The translations under genes were made by a program, and so were the position numbers. Positions 1 to 9,913 of a stretch of DNA of 64,000 nucleotides are shown one piece after another. The DNA is from Apophysomyces variabilis (Eukaryota > Mucoromycota > Mucoromycetes > Mucorales > Mucoraceae), in the NCBI GenBank assembly GCA_002749535.1, contig MZZL01000406.1, positions 122,795 to 186,794 of the forward strand, given 5' to 3'. The notes beneath the pieces were generated by a model. The model was not told the DNA's origin and searched no databases. It worked only from the letters and a program-made list of their open reading frames with translations. The first letter of the stretch is position 1, and every line of letters begins with the position of its first letter.

Positions 1-204
1 GTAAGCCTAATTATTTGCTTTTTATATATAGCTACAACATAAAGATGAGTCAGCTTTCATTTGTATTGTTAAAGGATCGATAGAAAGATAAGCAAATGCA
101 GGAGTAGTTTCTATTGGAATATGCACTAAAATAAAAGATTTGTGAGAGACAGCTAATGATATAATGTATGATTAGATTAAAGATATGAATAAAGTTCATA
201 TTTT

Positions 205-600
205 AGTGACATTTTGCTGTCTTTTTTATTGATTTTTTTGACCGGCAGAAAAGTACCTAAAACATATGTTTTAGTAATATTCTAGTGTCTTTTTAGTGGG
301 ACTTTTGACTGGCAAAAAAGTACCTAAAATAAATGTTTTAGTGATGTTCTAGTGATGTTCTAGTGATGTTCTAGTATCTTTTTAGGAGACTTTTGACCGG
401 TACAAAAGTACCTAAAATAAATGTTTTAGTAACATTCTAGTGTTTTTTTAGTGTCTTTTTAAGCAGATAAAAAAGTTACTAAAACAAATGTTCTAGTATA
501 CTAGAATATGCCTTTTAGGATCCTAAAACAAAAGTTTTAGTATTCCTAAAATGTTACTAAAATGTACCTAAAACATCAAATTTTAGTAACATTTTAGTAA
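205..600. repeat. AT-rich minisatellite, four or more imperfect units
   Basis: A unit of roughly 70-85 bp recurs head to tail. Each copy has a gaccggcaaaaaagtacct-like core, then the near-palindrome CTAAAAYAWATGTTTTAG, then a TTCTAGTGTCTTTTTAG tail. One copy also carries a triplication of GTGATGTTCTA at about 342-375. The units have diverged. The palindromic core could form a hairpin; no function is apparent. Confidence 0.7.
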
Positions 601-1023
601 TATTATAGTTTACTAAAACAGAGTGTTCTATCCAGTGTAATTAGGTAAGATTATATAGATCCAATCGTAAAGTTAGATACCTGTTCATACATTATATTAT
701 ATATCTTCAATAAAATAAAAATGTTTGTTTTCTCTATATATAAGGCTAAGAAGTGTTGTTGTACATGATAAAGAAGTGTATTTTATTGGCTAAAATAATG
801 AATGCAACGAAAAGAGCATCCAATCGGAAAGACTAGATAAGAATCATTAGCTCCAATAGCATGTATTGTTGTAAGCAAGTTAATCCAATAAAAGAGCTTA
901 AAGAAAAGAATATGGTCGAATAGAATTCTAATGTTAGTTGTTAAATGCATACAACTTAGTCCAATAGCATTAATGTAATTACGTCTGACACATACTGTTT
1001 TATCCAATTAATAACGGTATAGA

Positions 1024-1172
1024 AGGTGGGTAAAACGTGGGTAAAATGTGGGTAAAAGGTACGTTTCACCCACTTCTCAAAAGTTTTACCCACTGGGTAA
1101 AACGTGGGTAAAATGTGAGTAAAATGTGGGTAATATTTGACGTTTTACCCAGATTTTACCCAGGGTAAAACG
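1024..1172. repeat. GGGTAAAA decamer array with inverted arms
   Basis: The decamer GTGGGTAAAA (variants ACGTGGGTAA, ATGTGGGTAA) is repeated about seven times in two blocks (1026-1060 and 1095-1135). It is followed or interrupted by reverse-complement copies (TTTTACCCAC, TTTTACCCAG), so the whole stretch can fold back on itself. The unit resembles, but is not, the fungal telomere repeat TTAGGG. Confidence 0.75.
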
Positions 1173-2404
1173 TCCTTTCAACTGCAGTGAGGTGGGCCAA
1201 TTTTGTGGCCCAGAACCCGGCCTACTAAGGCCTGCCTGTCAGAAATCCAGTCAGGCTGGTGTTACAGCGTAATTTAAGATAGGATCTTGACAGTGAAATA
1301 ATAATTCGTCATTGTGTGTTTTTGAGAATAAGTGAGCACCAGGTGTGGGTTTAAAGTCTAACACCAAGACTAAGAGATAACTTGAATTTGTTTGAAAGAA
1401 ATGGTTAGGCCAAAGGCTTGATAATATAAGTCAATTGATCGGTTGATCAATAATAACCAAATATAGGATAACAGAGATAAGGTTCAGAGAATCGGAGTTC
1501 TTGATAGAGTCTTGACAATGACCTCTTGCTTAGATCAGATAAATCAGATGGTTGGTAAGTTCTTGTAGAGTAAATAGAATCAAAATAAAAAAAAAGAAAT
1601 ATGAATCAATTGGATTCAGGTTATCGATGGTTGCTTGATAAAACCAACGGAGGCGCAATATAATCACAATGGATAAAATAAAGCTACTTCTTTTTAGAGA
1701 GTGTTTCTCTTAAAAGATTTTAATCAAAAGAAAGATTTGAGATGAAAAACCTGTCGTTTATTCGACTTTGATTGGGGTTATTTATACTAAATTTCAAAGG
1801 ATAATTGGATAAGAAAAAAAATAAAAAAAAAGAAATGAACAAAAAGAGAACAAGGTAACACTAAATGGTCTCGGCTGAAGTCAGTACATCTTGTGAAGTT
1901 TCAGATAAAGTTTGTTGTTGATCAAATGAATCGGCTTAGCCAGATAGGTTACCTAAAGAAAAAAAAGAGAAAAGAAAAAAAAAAAAGGAAGAGAAAAGAA
2001 AAATATCGAAAATGTTGTGTACTAATGATCGTGTACCAATAGTACTTGTGCGTTGACCAAGGGAATAAGGATTTTTTTTGACTTTACACGGGGTCAAATT
2101 CCAAGCACTACCTAGAAAGTTGTGTACCTATAATAAACGTGGTGTATATTACAAAAGAGAAGATTGTGTACCAAAATTAAAATTAGTATATATAAGAAAA
2201 GAAAAAAATCATTGTAATTATTAGATTTTATAGTAATAAAAAAAGCCGCTTTAATTAGTTTAAATACCTAATATAAAGAAAGAATAGCAAAAATTTGTTA
2301 AAATTAAATGGTATTCAATATAATCGAAGATATATATTCTTTTATATTTTTGCAATAAATGTCAAATTCCTCAAAGACAGGCCGCCAATACGGCAAAAAA
2401 CGAA

Positions 2405-2478
2405 GCCCTTGTGGCCTAATTGGATAAGGCTTCAGACTTCTAATCTGAGGATTGCGGGTTCGACCCCCGTCGAGGGTG
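2405..2478 (+). tRNA. tRNA-Arg (anticodon TCT), intronless
   Basis: A 74-nt cloverleaf can be read directly. The acceptor stem GCCCTTG pairs with CGAGGGT (two G-T wobbles), the D arm is GCCT/AGGC, and the anticodon stem TCAGA/TCTGA encloses loop CTTCTAA, giving anticodon TCT (reads AGA). The T arm is GCGGG/CCCGT with loop TTCGACC, and the discriminator base is G. The internal A box (TGGCCTAATTGG) and B box (GGTTCGACC) are canonical. A run of seven T at 2480-2486 serves as RNA polymerase III terminator. CCA is not encoded, as expected for a eukaryote. Confidence 0.96.
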
Positions 2479-2886
2479 CTTTTTTTGTTTTGCCACAAAG
2501 TTTTGTGTAACATCAATTGCCTTTTTTGTATCGTTGTGCGCGATAAACAACTTAGCTGTTCCTGGCAACAGTCAAGCCTACTGGGGTCAAAGACAACAAG
2601 TCAAAATAGAGAATAAAAGAAGAATCATTCTTATTAGTCTTAGTATCTTCAAATATTTACATCTAATTATTATAATACCGGAGTGATCGAGCATTCAAAG
2701 AAGCAAAACAAATAGGCGATTGTCTACTTATATTGCTGAACATCGTCTTCCTGAAGATGTTACTGTTTTACAATGAAGATTGATCTGATACATACTGTTT
2801 ATTGAACAATTTTTTACGCTATTCTAAATAAATTTTGCGTCCATGCAAGGATAAAGTTTGCGCTAAAAGGGATAGAAATATGCGTC

Positions 2887-3040
2887 ATTAGTAAACGGAT
2901 TATGGGGGAAATATATTTTACTTACCTCAACTTGGTCCTCCAGTGGACACAAAATTCATTCGAGCAGCGTAAAAAATACGTCCATGCTTAGTAAATGGAA
3001 GGATAGCTTGACATCTTTTTACTTACCCCCGAAGGGTAAT
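2887..3040 (+). repeat. Dispersed repeat, copy A
   Basis: This stretch is clearly related to 31538-31690. Shared blocks include ATTAGTAAACGG, ATATTTTACT, GATCCTCCA/GGTCCTCCA, and TTTTTACTTACCCCC. Its central part (GGACACAAAATTCATTC) also matches 63249-63300. No terminal repeats are clear. It may be an end fragment of a larger transposable element, since copies A and B both sit beside mobile-element debris. Confidence 0.6.
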
Positions 3041-3142
3041 CCTGCCCAAAGACAGGGGCCGGCCCCGCACCTGTGTCAGTAAGGGCGGTGAGAGAGAGAC
3101 ACGGCTTCCATGAGTGGCCGGTTAGAGTGTATCGCACTGCAG

Positions 3143-3198
3143 AGGACTTGAAGCGATGCAACACCTGGCGAGGACTTGAAGCGATGCAACACCTGGCG
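3143..3198 (+). repeat. 28-bp perfect tandem duplication
   Basis: The unit beginning AGGACTTGAAGCGATGCAAC and ending ACCTGGCG occurs twice in a row without mismatch, followed by the first eight bases of a third copy. This is a recent slippage or unequal-exchange product. Confidence 0.9.
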
Positions 3199-3816
3199 AG
3201 GACTTGGAAGCAGAATATTATGAATAACACTGTGCATAAACAGACAACATTTCTTTTTCACTTACCGAGTGGAGTGCAGGGAGTTTACTCACACAACCAA
3301 GGTGGTTCGGGACAGAGGTCATGCAGGCTAAAGGATACAGAAGAGGGATATCAGTCATTCTGTACATATAATCAATGTGAAGTACATACCGGGGATGTTT
3401 TGGAGAACAGAGCCAAAGAATTGAAAAGATGTTGTCCCTTCGCGTTTATATTGCTCGGGACACTGAAACCAAAAATCACAGTCTTGGATAAGAAAATCGA
3501 TGGATGTCTTATGGATGACAACAATTCAGAGATAAGACAACAACTTTCCCAAGAGTAAAGATGGACTCAGTCTGATAGAAGGTATGGAACAGAACGGAAC
3601 ATCTGTAGAGGAAATATACCCTCTTCGTTTGCTTCTATACGTCATTGATGCTATCATATCCGTTTCTGTCAGTTATGGCATCAGAAGCTGTCAGGGCAAT
3701 GTACCCAGTGCCGGTTCTACTCAATTGTATTGCCTTACATTCCACTTTAATATTACCTGAATGTAGTTATATTCTCCTTTTTTTTTCTATTGTATTTTAA
3801 ACTTTGTCTATCAGGC

Positions 3817-4155
3817 AATCACAAAAGATTGGATTGCCACGGAATGAACGCTTACTATCTTGTCATAGACAATGTACCCATCCATACACCAGTCAAGGTT
3901 AAGCAGTTGGTCGAAGAAAGAGGATACAAATGTCTCTATCTTCCTCCCAAGTCTCCCTTTCTCAACCCAATAGAAGAGGTTTGGGCCAAAGTGAAGGCTG
4001 GGATGAGAAAGGAGCCCTTACAAGTGGACGATAACCTTCAAGAGCGTATTGTTCAAGCAGCGCGAAAAGTAAAGCGCTCAGACTGTCAAAGATGGATTGG
4101 CACTCTGAGAGAGTTTTCGTTAGATGCAAAAATAGAGAACCACTTCTTTAAATAA
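3817..4155 (+). pseudogene. C-terminal fragment of an IS630/Tc1-type DDE transposase
   Basis: The last ~110 codons of this frame match the C-terminal catalytic half of the complete transposase at 27238-28706. The second Asp is seen in YLVIDNVPIH and the Glu in SPFLNPIEEVWAKVK, spaced for DD34E, followed by the same RSDCQRWI-type tail. The first catalytic Asp, the helix-turn-helix region and the start are absent. Upstream sequence is out of frame and unrelated. It is therefore a truncated, inactive relic. It differs enough from the 27-28 kb copy to be an older or distinct family member. Confidence 0.85.
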
Positions 4156-6172
4156 ATTCGTCTTGCTGTGGTTTGAAACAAACTATCTCAGTGATTGCGA
4201 ACATGCGACACGACTGTACGCAAAGTAGGGTAGTCTGACCGCAAATATTTTCATCCAATCATACAAAAGCGTTTTTTGGATTCCGCAAAAAACTTGAACC
4301 CCAATCCGCAAATAAAAAATAGAAACATGCAAACAAATAGGAAAAACACAGTAGATGCTGTTTTCAGAGCAAGTCCGATCGCGCAAAGTCTATGTCCGCT
4401 ACGATTTCTGCGGATACGACAGCAGCACAGTTCGGGTTCCAATCCCCTTAAAAATGGCTACAGTGCTACATGATACTAACATTGGAAGGAACACTGACAG
4501 TTATAGAAAAGAGGATCCCTTTTTAAATATAAAGTCAGTAAAAAAATGCTTTAGGAAAGAAAGCAATTGAGAACGGGAGGGCCATGGACATCGAAGGTAC
4601 CCGATCGCATGGATCACCCGAAGGCAGCGAACCATGAAGTCAGTCTAGGTCAAAGTGTGCAATTAAAGACCATCAATATATACCGGCAGAAGGAGAGTCC
4701 TGAGTAGAAAAAAGAAAGCAATGTCCATTATACACACGTCTACAAAGGGCCATATCTGAACCCATTATCATGACGTTTTATGCAACAGTGATCGTGGCGA
4801 TGTTCTGCAATTCGCTCTTGAAGAACAGATACTGACAGCAAAAAGGCTTTTTGCTCGGTATGAAAAGAAAACAACGTTGTTCATATAGTATTAAACGGTA
4901 TGTAGAAGGAACGAACTAAAAGGGATACAAGATCCATCCGATAATGTGTAACTTGCTTTGAACAAATCATCTACCAAGGACATAAACACATACATGTAGT
5001 TATGGCCTAGCTACATAGATCACCCACCAACTGCTTATTATACAAACAAAAAGGTAACGTTTCTTTGCGCAGAAATAGATAATTTATAGCGTAAAATACA
5101 CACAGAGGCAAGAGTGGATTCTATCCGACGTAGTATGTGTTGCCAACATATTCTTCGTGTTCTGTGATGAAAGGTAGCATTAACTGAGATGAGCTATACA
5201 TACAAAGTCTCCGTCAATATAATAACCGAGACATCGTCCTGAAGATTCAATATAGGAGACATGCTTTTAGACATTTATTAACGACTAAAATTTAAAATCT
5301 GTGCGGTGAGATATAAGTATATAAAGTGGGGAGCTCTGTCAGTACAAGCGCACTAGAGACAAAACATTCTGTCTGTTCTGAAGGTAAAAGCAACAGATTT
5401 ACTCGGAAAAGGTTCTGGCAATGCATAGACCTGAGGGCCACAGGTAAATGGTTATTAACCCCGTCAAACAGCTTACAGAGAAAGCAAAGTATGTTGCACA
5501 CATCGTCTGCTTGATCTATGTCTAGGGTTTGGAAGCTGCCCGTTAATAAAACACTGATCGTATAATACGTGCTCTCACTATCGCGAAGGGATGTTCGAGT
5601 CAATGTTCCTTCAGATCAAGGGCAACAATCGGCTTCCAATACTTAAAAAGTCCAATTTTGCGGTCCATGTGCTAAAAATGCATGTGTGACAAACAAATAC
5701 TCATTCAAAGGTGTACAATGCCTCGCTTGTTTGCTTGGATTGTCTTTGTCACACCCATCGGAATTTTCCTTTCATTCATTCATTCTGACTTTCAACCTGC
5801 TTTTACTTTGGACGCACAGGCTGTACATATTCCATGGCGAATGGACGGGACAGTGATGGGAAAGATCTGATAATTGTTTGTTTCAGTAATGCGGAACAAG
5901 CGGGCCAGCCATCCGCTTTCAACTGATTGGGAAATAGCACTTCTAGCAACAGTCACTAATGTAGTCAAACAGCTTTTCAGTGGCCACTGATTGGCTTTGC
6001 AGACTTCACAAACCCAAATTTTTTCTTAGGGTCGGGAAAGACAGTTCTTTTTTTTTTTCCTATTGCTGTTCTTCGTTTCGCGTAGCACTCTGCTCGAGAT
6101 TACTGTCAGTCAAATTCATCCTTGCGCGTCTGACAAGATATATCACTCTTCGGTAATTTTTATAGCGACTCC
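4156..6172. other. Intergenic, no supported gene
   Basis: The sequence is mainly AT-rich. A 103-codon frame on the minus strand (5292-5603) has balanced composition but no recognisable motif and no splice-consistent extension, so I leave it uncalled. The last ~150 bases (6020-6172), with a T-rich run, are the likely promoter and 5' leader of the downstream carrier gene. Confidence 0.4.
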
Positions 6173-7226
6173 ATGGACAGTGATCACGAGTATGAATACG
6201 AATCGTTGGGTGCCAACTCTACAATGGGCCAAAACGCTATCGCAGGCGCATTAGCGGGAATAGGCGAGCATTGCATCATGTACCCGATTGACAGTATAAA
6301 GGTATGTAGAAAAGTAGCTTGTTGCAAAATAGGAGAAAAATTCAACCATGTCTAGACGCGCATGCAAGTGCTTTCATCGACACCGACTCATACTACCAAT
6401 GTGGAACGATCTGCGATTCGTACCACATGGTTACATTCTCAACGAAACTTGTGGCGAGGCGTATATTCGGTTGTCATGGGTGCAGGTCCAGCCCATGCTG
6501 TTCATTTTGCAACGTACGAATTTTGTAAAGAACGGTTCGAAAAATTCTTGTCGATACCCGGGCGGGCACCCGACGGTATACAACACCTTATGGCATCTGG
6601 AGCTGCTGGTGCATGTGCCACGTTTTCTCATGATGTGATGATGACACCGTTTGATGGTTTGTTCAAAGATTCTCTTTCCGGTAAAAACCGCCATATTAAT
6701 GATGAGTTTGTTAGTCATCAAACAAAGAATGCAGCTGAGAGATTCAACGTACCGATCCGTACGTGAATGCGCCCAGAAAGTCTATGCTGCCGAGGGAATT
6801 CTGGCGTTTTATATATCTCTTCCTACCACGCTTTATATGTCTATTCCTTTCCAATCTATCCAGTTTACGACATACGAATTATTTCGGTCACTACTTAATC
6901 CAAACGGCGCATATGACCCCAAATCACATGTTGTAGCCGGTGCGATAGCAGGTATGGTAGCGTCATCCATCACAACGCCGCTGGATGTGATAAAGACGCT
7001 ACTGCAAACGCGTGGTTCGTCAAAAGATCCAAGGATACGGAATGCTTCTGGGTTTTGGGAGGCTGCAAAGATTATTGGTGAACGACATGGATATCAAGGC
7101 TTCTTCCGCGGATTTAAACCGCGTATATTGACGCATATGCCGAGCACGGCGGTCAGTTGGTCAGTGTATGAGTACTTCAAATGGTTCTTGTCAAGTGACG
7201 ATGGGAAACTGGTGCATCGCGTCTGA
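6173..7226 (+). CDS. MRS4: Mitoferrin-type mitochondrial iron carrier (SLC25, MRS3/4-like)
   Basis: Predicted inner-membrane carrier importing ferrous iron into mitochondria for heme and Fe-S synthesis. Three exons in consistent phase (6173-6301, 6356-6656, 6715-7226) give about 313 residues, the normal size. All three carrier signatures are visible: YPIDSIKTRMQ, TPFDVIKQRMQ (rebuilt across intron 2) and TPLDVIKTLLQ. The stretch GAGPAHAVHFATYE and the IPFQSIQFTTYE repeat-2 helix are characteristic of mitoferrins rather than other SLC25 carriers. The start ATG follows a T-rich leader, and the protein begins with an acidic MDSDHEYEYE segment. The gene converges on the small minus-strand gene ending at 7407. 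I am sure of the family; iron as substrate follows from the subfamily match. Confidence 0.93.
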
Positions 7227-7406
7227 GCGGCGTATCAAGAAGAGGAAAGAGGGAGAGAAAAAAGTGGAAAGGAGAAAGAAGAAGAAGAAAGAAGAAGCGG
7301 AAGAAAAAGGATTCTCTTTGTTTTTGTTTGTAATATAGTATCACTTGGCCGACGGATTAATCAGCTAAGGAGAGATAAGTCAGCGGCACACGAACGCAGT
7401 AGCCAT

Positions 7407-8019
7407 TTAGTTCGAGGGAACGGTAGGGTCTGACGATTCATCATGCGCTGCAATGTTGGTGAGCCAATGCTGTTTTGCCAGTTGATCAATGTCCAAGGAC
7501 GACTGAATATCCGAAAGCGTTTTCATTGTTGCGAGGATGCTCAATTTCCTGAAACGCTATGTGTGTTAGAATATCGTAATAAAAGAAAAAGAACATCTTG
7601 TTTGTTTTCTTACTTATCTACTAGTTGATCCAGCAAATCGCTCGTTCTGTGAAGGGCCTGTATATCATAAATGAGATTCATATAATCAGAAAAGGATGCT
7701 TTCGACCTGGTTCGTTTTTTTTGCGTGTGTATCTGCTTGTACGAAGGACTTGCACGTTCTTTCAAATTCGTCATGCGTATTGGTTGTTTGTGATGCCATC
7801 TGATGAGCCATCAAAACTGAGCGTAAAGCAGTGTCGCGGCTATCTTTTTCTTGCCTTTATACATTCGCTCCAATCGTCCATAGCTCGTTCCGTTCTATGG
7901 TGTATTTCATCTCTCATGGCGGAATGTGCTGCTTCCGGTTGGATGGCTGGACTCCTTGAACCGTACAAATGGATATTACTCTGCGATGGTGCAGGTGCTG
8001 GTCTGGATCGGTTTGACAT
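7407..8019 (-). CDS. Small spliced gene of unknown function (~135 aa)
   Basis: Exons are too short to show as long ORFs, but four join in phase on the minus strand: 8019-7855, 7799-7743, 7657-7614, 7548-7407. Introns have acceptors cag, cag, cag and donors gcaag (a GC-AG intron), gtacaag and gtaag. The product is about 135 residues. It has a Pro/Ser-rich N-terminus, then charged helical stretches (EIHHRTERAMDDWSECIK, THDEFERTC, TSDLLDQLVDKKLSILATMK) suggesting a small helical or coiled-coil protein. I do not recognise a family; a subunit of a small trafficking or Mediator-like complex is conceivable but unproven. The exact edges of exon 2 are the weakest part of the model. It is convergent with the mitoferrin gene, 180 bases apart. 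Confidence 0.6.
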
Positions 8020-8520
8020 GAGTTACAGTACTGTGGTAAAGGAGAACAGCCAATTTTTTTGGTTCGCATGAACGTTTTAAAAGCCGCCGACTTTCTCATA
8101 GAACCGCAGCAGCGTAAATTTTTACTGTGCACCATGGCCAAACTTTGCTACCCAGTTCGGCGTCCCCAAGTTGGCACATAGACAAGTTAACTTGATTGGT
8201 TAATAATACTTTTGTTAAATTGTGATAATAAAAATTGCAGCAACGTGCCTAAGCAAGGTGTGATTGCCCCCCCCGATCGAACTGCTTTCGTCTGTTATTT
8301 CTTCAAATCAGGGTCCAGCATGTGACGGGTGAAGTAACGAATGTCTGAGCGACCTCTGTGACTTTGTTATGGCACTCTCCGAAGGCAATTTCTTTTCTCG
8401 CTATTTTTCCCTTTCACTTACTGACGAAGAGAGAAAATGTGTATGTTTGGAAGCAACCTGATAACAAAACGGTAATTGATCGCTGACTTCTGCTTAGCTG
8501 GAAAGAAGAAAGCTCAGAAA
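8020..8520. other. Divergent promoter region
   Basis: This stretch separates two divergent genes, the small gene (-) and the eIF4B-like gene (+). It contains a run of nine C at 8269 and pyrimidine-rich tracts near the eIF4B start. No further coding sequence is seen. Confidence 0.5.
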
Positions 8521-9913
8521 ATGTCGTTGTCCGACTTTTTGGCGGACCAATGTAAGTATTGTATACTGACGTTCCAGTAAGCGGACCTCCGATGCTTAAT
8601 CTTTCTGTTGACAGCCACCGGATCTTGGGCCGATGAGATGGAGGACCTCCCTTCTGCTCGTATGTATCTTTGCTGCTAAAGGTTGTGTCTGTCTAACAAA
8701 GTGCTTATTCAACTTCATTTAGCTTCTGGTAAAACATAGTCTAACAAAACGAAGGGAAAGAGTGCAAATTGTTTGCTCACCGTATCAATTTCTTTTCTTT
8801 TTATAAATCTTGGTAGCTAAGGAATCCTCAGATCACTTCCGTGGATCAGGTCATCGTGGTTTTGGTAAAGTTTCGGAGCACAAACTACCAAGAAAGGGGA
8901 CTTGTGTGTGATTAATGAGTTATCTGGTAGATCGTGATGTTGATTTGGATTCTCTTCCTCGTGGTCCTGCTCGCAATCGTGAGGGTGGACGCTTTGAGAG
9001 TCAAGATCGAGGTTTTGCCTCTCGCGAACGTTTCCCTCCTCGTGCCCCTGTTGATTTGCCTACCGAGCCTCCGTTCACTGCTCATGTGGCCAACCTCTCG
9101 TTTGACGCTACAGAAGATGATATTGCCTCTTTGTTTGGCTCCTTAAATGTAAGAATTAAGAAAACATGAAGTATGCAAAGGTGCTTATGAAATAACTTAT
9201 TTTCTTGTACTTAGGTGACTAATATCCGCATCCTCCGTGATCATGACGAGAAGTCTAAGGGTTTTTGTTTTGTCGAATTTGGTGACGTTGAGTCATTGAA
9301 ACAGGCTTTGGAATTGAATGGTGAGAGCTTCCAAAGACGCACCATTCGCATCAAGGTTGCCGAGCCTCGTAAGTCGAGTTTATAGAACGAGCCGTTTTAT
9401 TTTAGGCGACTTAACGTTTTCTATCGGGTTGGTTTAGTCAAGCCACGTGGCGATAGACCAGAGCGTCAACCCGATCGCACAGATGTATCTTCTTGGCGTC
9501 GAACGGATCCAGTTGAATCTGCCGAACCTAGACGTGAATATGGCAACAGAGAGCGTGGAGGATTCCGTGGTCGTTCCGACCGTGGTTTCTCCGATCGTAG
9601 AGGAGATTCGTCCTGGAGTGGAGGTGCATTTAGCCGAAGAGGTGATAGTTTCGGTGAGTTAGAAATTGTAAAAAAAAAGGAAGCAATAGGTTTATTGACC
9701 GAATCGATTTCAGGTCGTTCGGAAGCCCCAGCGGAACGTCCTCGTCTGCAATTGCAGCCACGCACTGTTGACTCTACCAAAACAGATGATTATGCACGCA
9801 GTTCAAAACCCAATCCTTTTGGTGCTGCTAAACCTGTGGACACCTCGGAGGCTTTGAAGAGAATTGAAGAAAAGAGACTTGGCGCCCAGAGCAAGAGCGA
9901 GCAGGATCCGTAG
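8521..9913 (+). CDS. TIF3: Translation initiation factor eIF4B-like RRM protein
   Basis: It helps the eIF4A helicase and ribosome loading on mRNA leaders. Exons: 8521-8551, 8615-8659, a 6-nt microexon 8723-8728 (may be skipped without frame change), 8817-8864, 8931-9148, 9215-9368, 9438-9653, 9714-9913. The N-terminus MSLSDFLADQ followed by TGSWADEMEDLP matches fungal eIF4B. One RRM follows, with RNP2-like HVANLSF and RNP1-like KGFCFVEF. Then comes an Arg/Gly/Asp-rich region (GFRGRSDRGFSDRRG) and a C-terminal RPRLQLQPRT...NPFGAAKPVDT motif typical of the family. Length is about 305 residues, shorter than yeast Tif3. Intron density is high, with tiny first exons. I am confident of the family; the microexon is uncertain. 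Confidence 0.9.

Larger units (their letters stand above)
1..2404. other. AT-rich repeat region without a recognised gene
   Basis: No ORF here has a family signature. The stretch holds a tandem AT-rich minisatellite, an array of GGGTAAAA-type decamers, long A-rich runs around 1800-2000, and a stretch near 1750-1790 that on the minus strand reads TATAAATA followed closely by AATAAACG. That last pair resembles LTR promoter and polyadenylation signals, but I could not define element ends. It probably represents decayed repeats. Confidence 0.5.
2487..3816. other. Intergenic, repeat remnants, no supported gene
   Basis: This stretch holds one copy of a dispersed repeat (2887-3040), a 28-bp tandem duplication, and a 161-codon open frame (3073-3558) with no recognisable motif. 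The frame runs through the duplication and I do not trust it as a gene. It leads into the transposase fragment at 3817, so part of it may be decayed element sequence. Confidence 0.4.

Noticed and set aside
3073..3558. 161-codon open frame on the plus strand
   Set aside because: No family motif, passes through a fresh 28-bp tandem duplication, and lies in repeat debris.
4340..4455. tRNA-like or tRNA-derived sequence (GGGTTCCAATCCCC at 4434)
   Set aside because: A T-arm-like stretch is present but no acceptor, D or anticodon stems could be folded around it.
5292..5603. 103-codon open frame on the minus strand
   Set aside because: Reasonable composition but no motif, no splice-consistent extension and no neighbour support.
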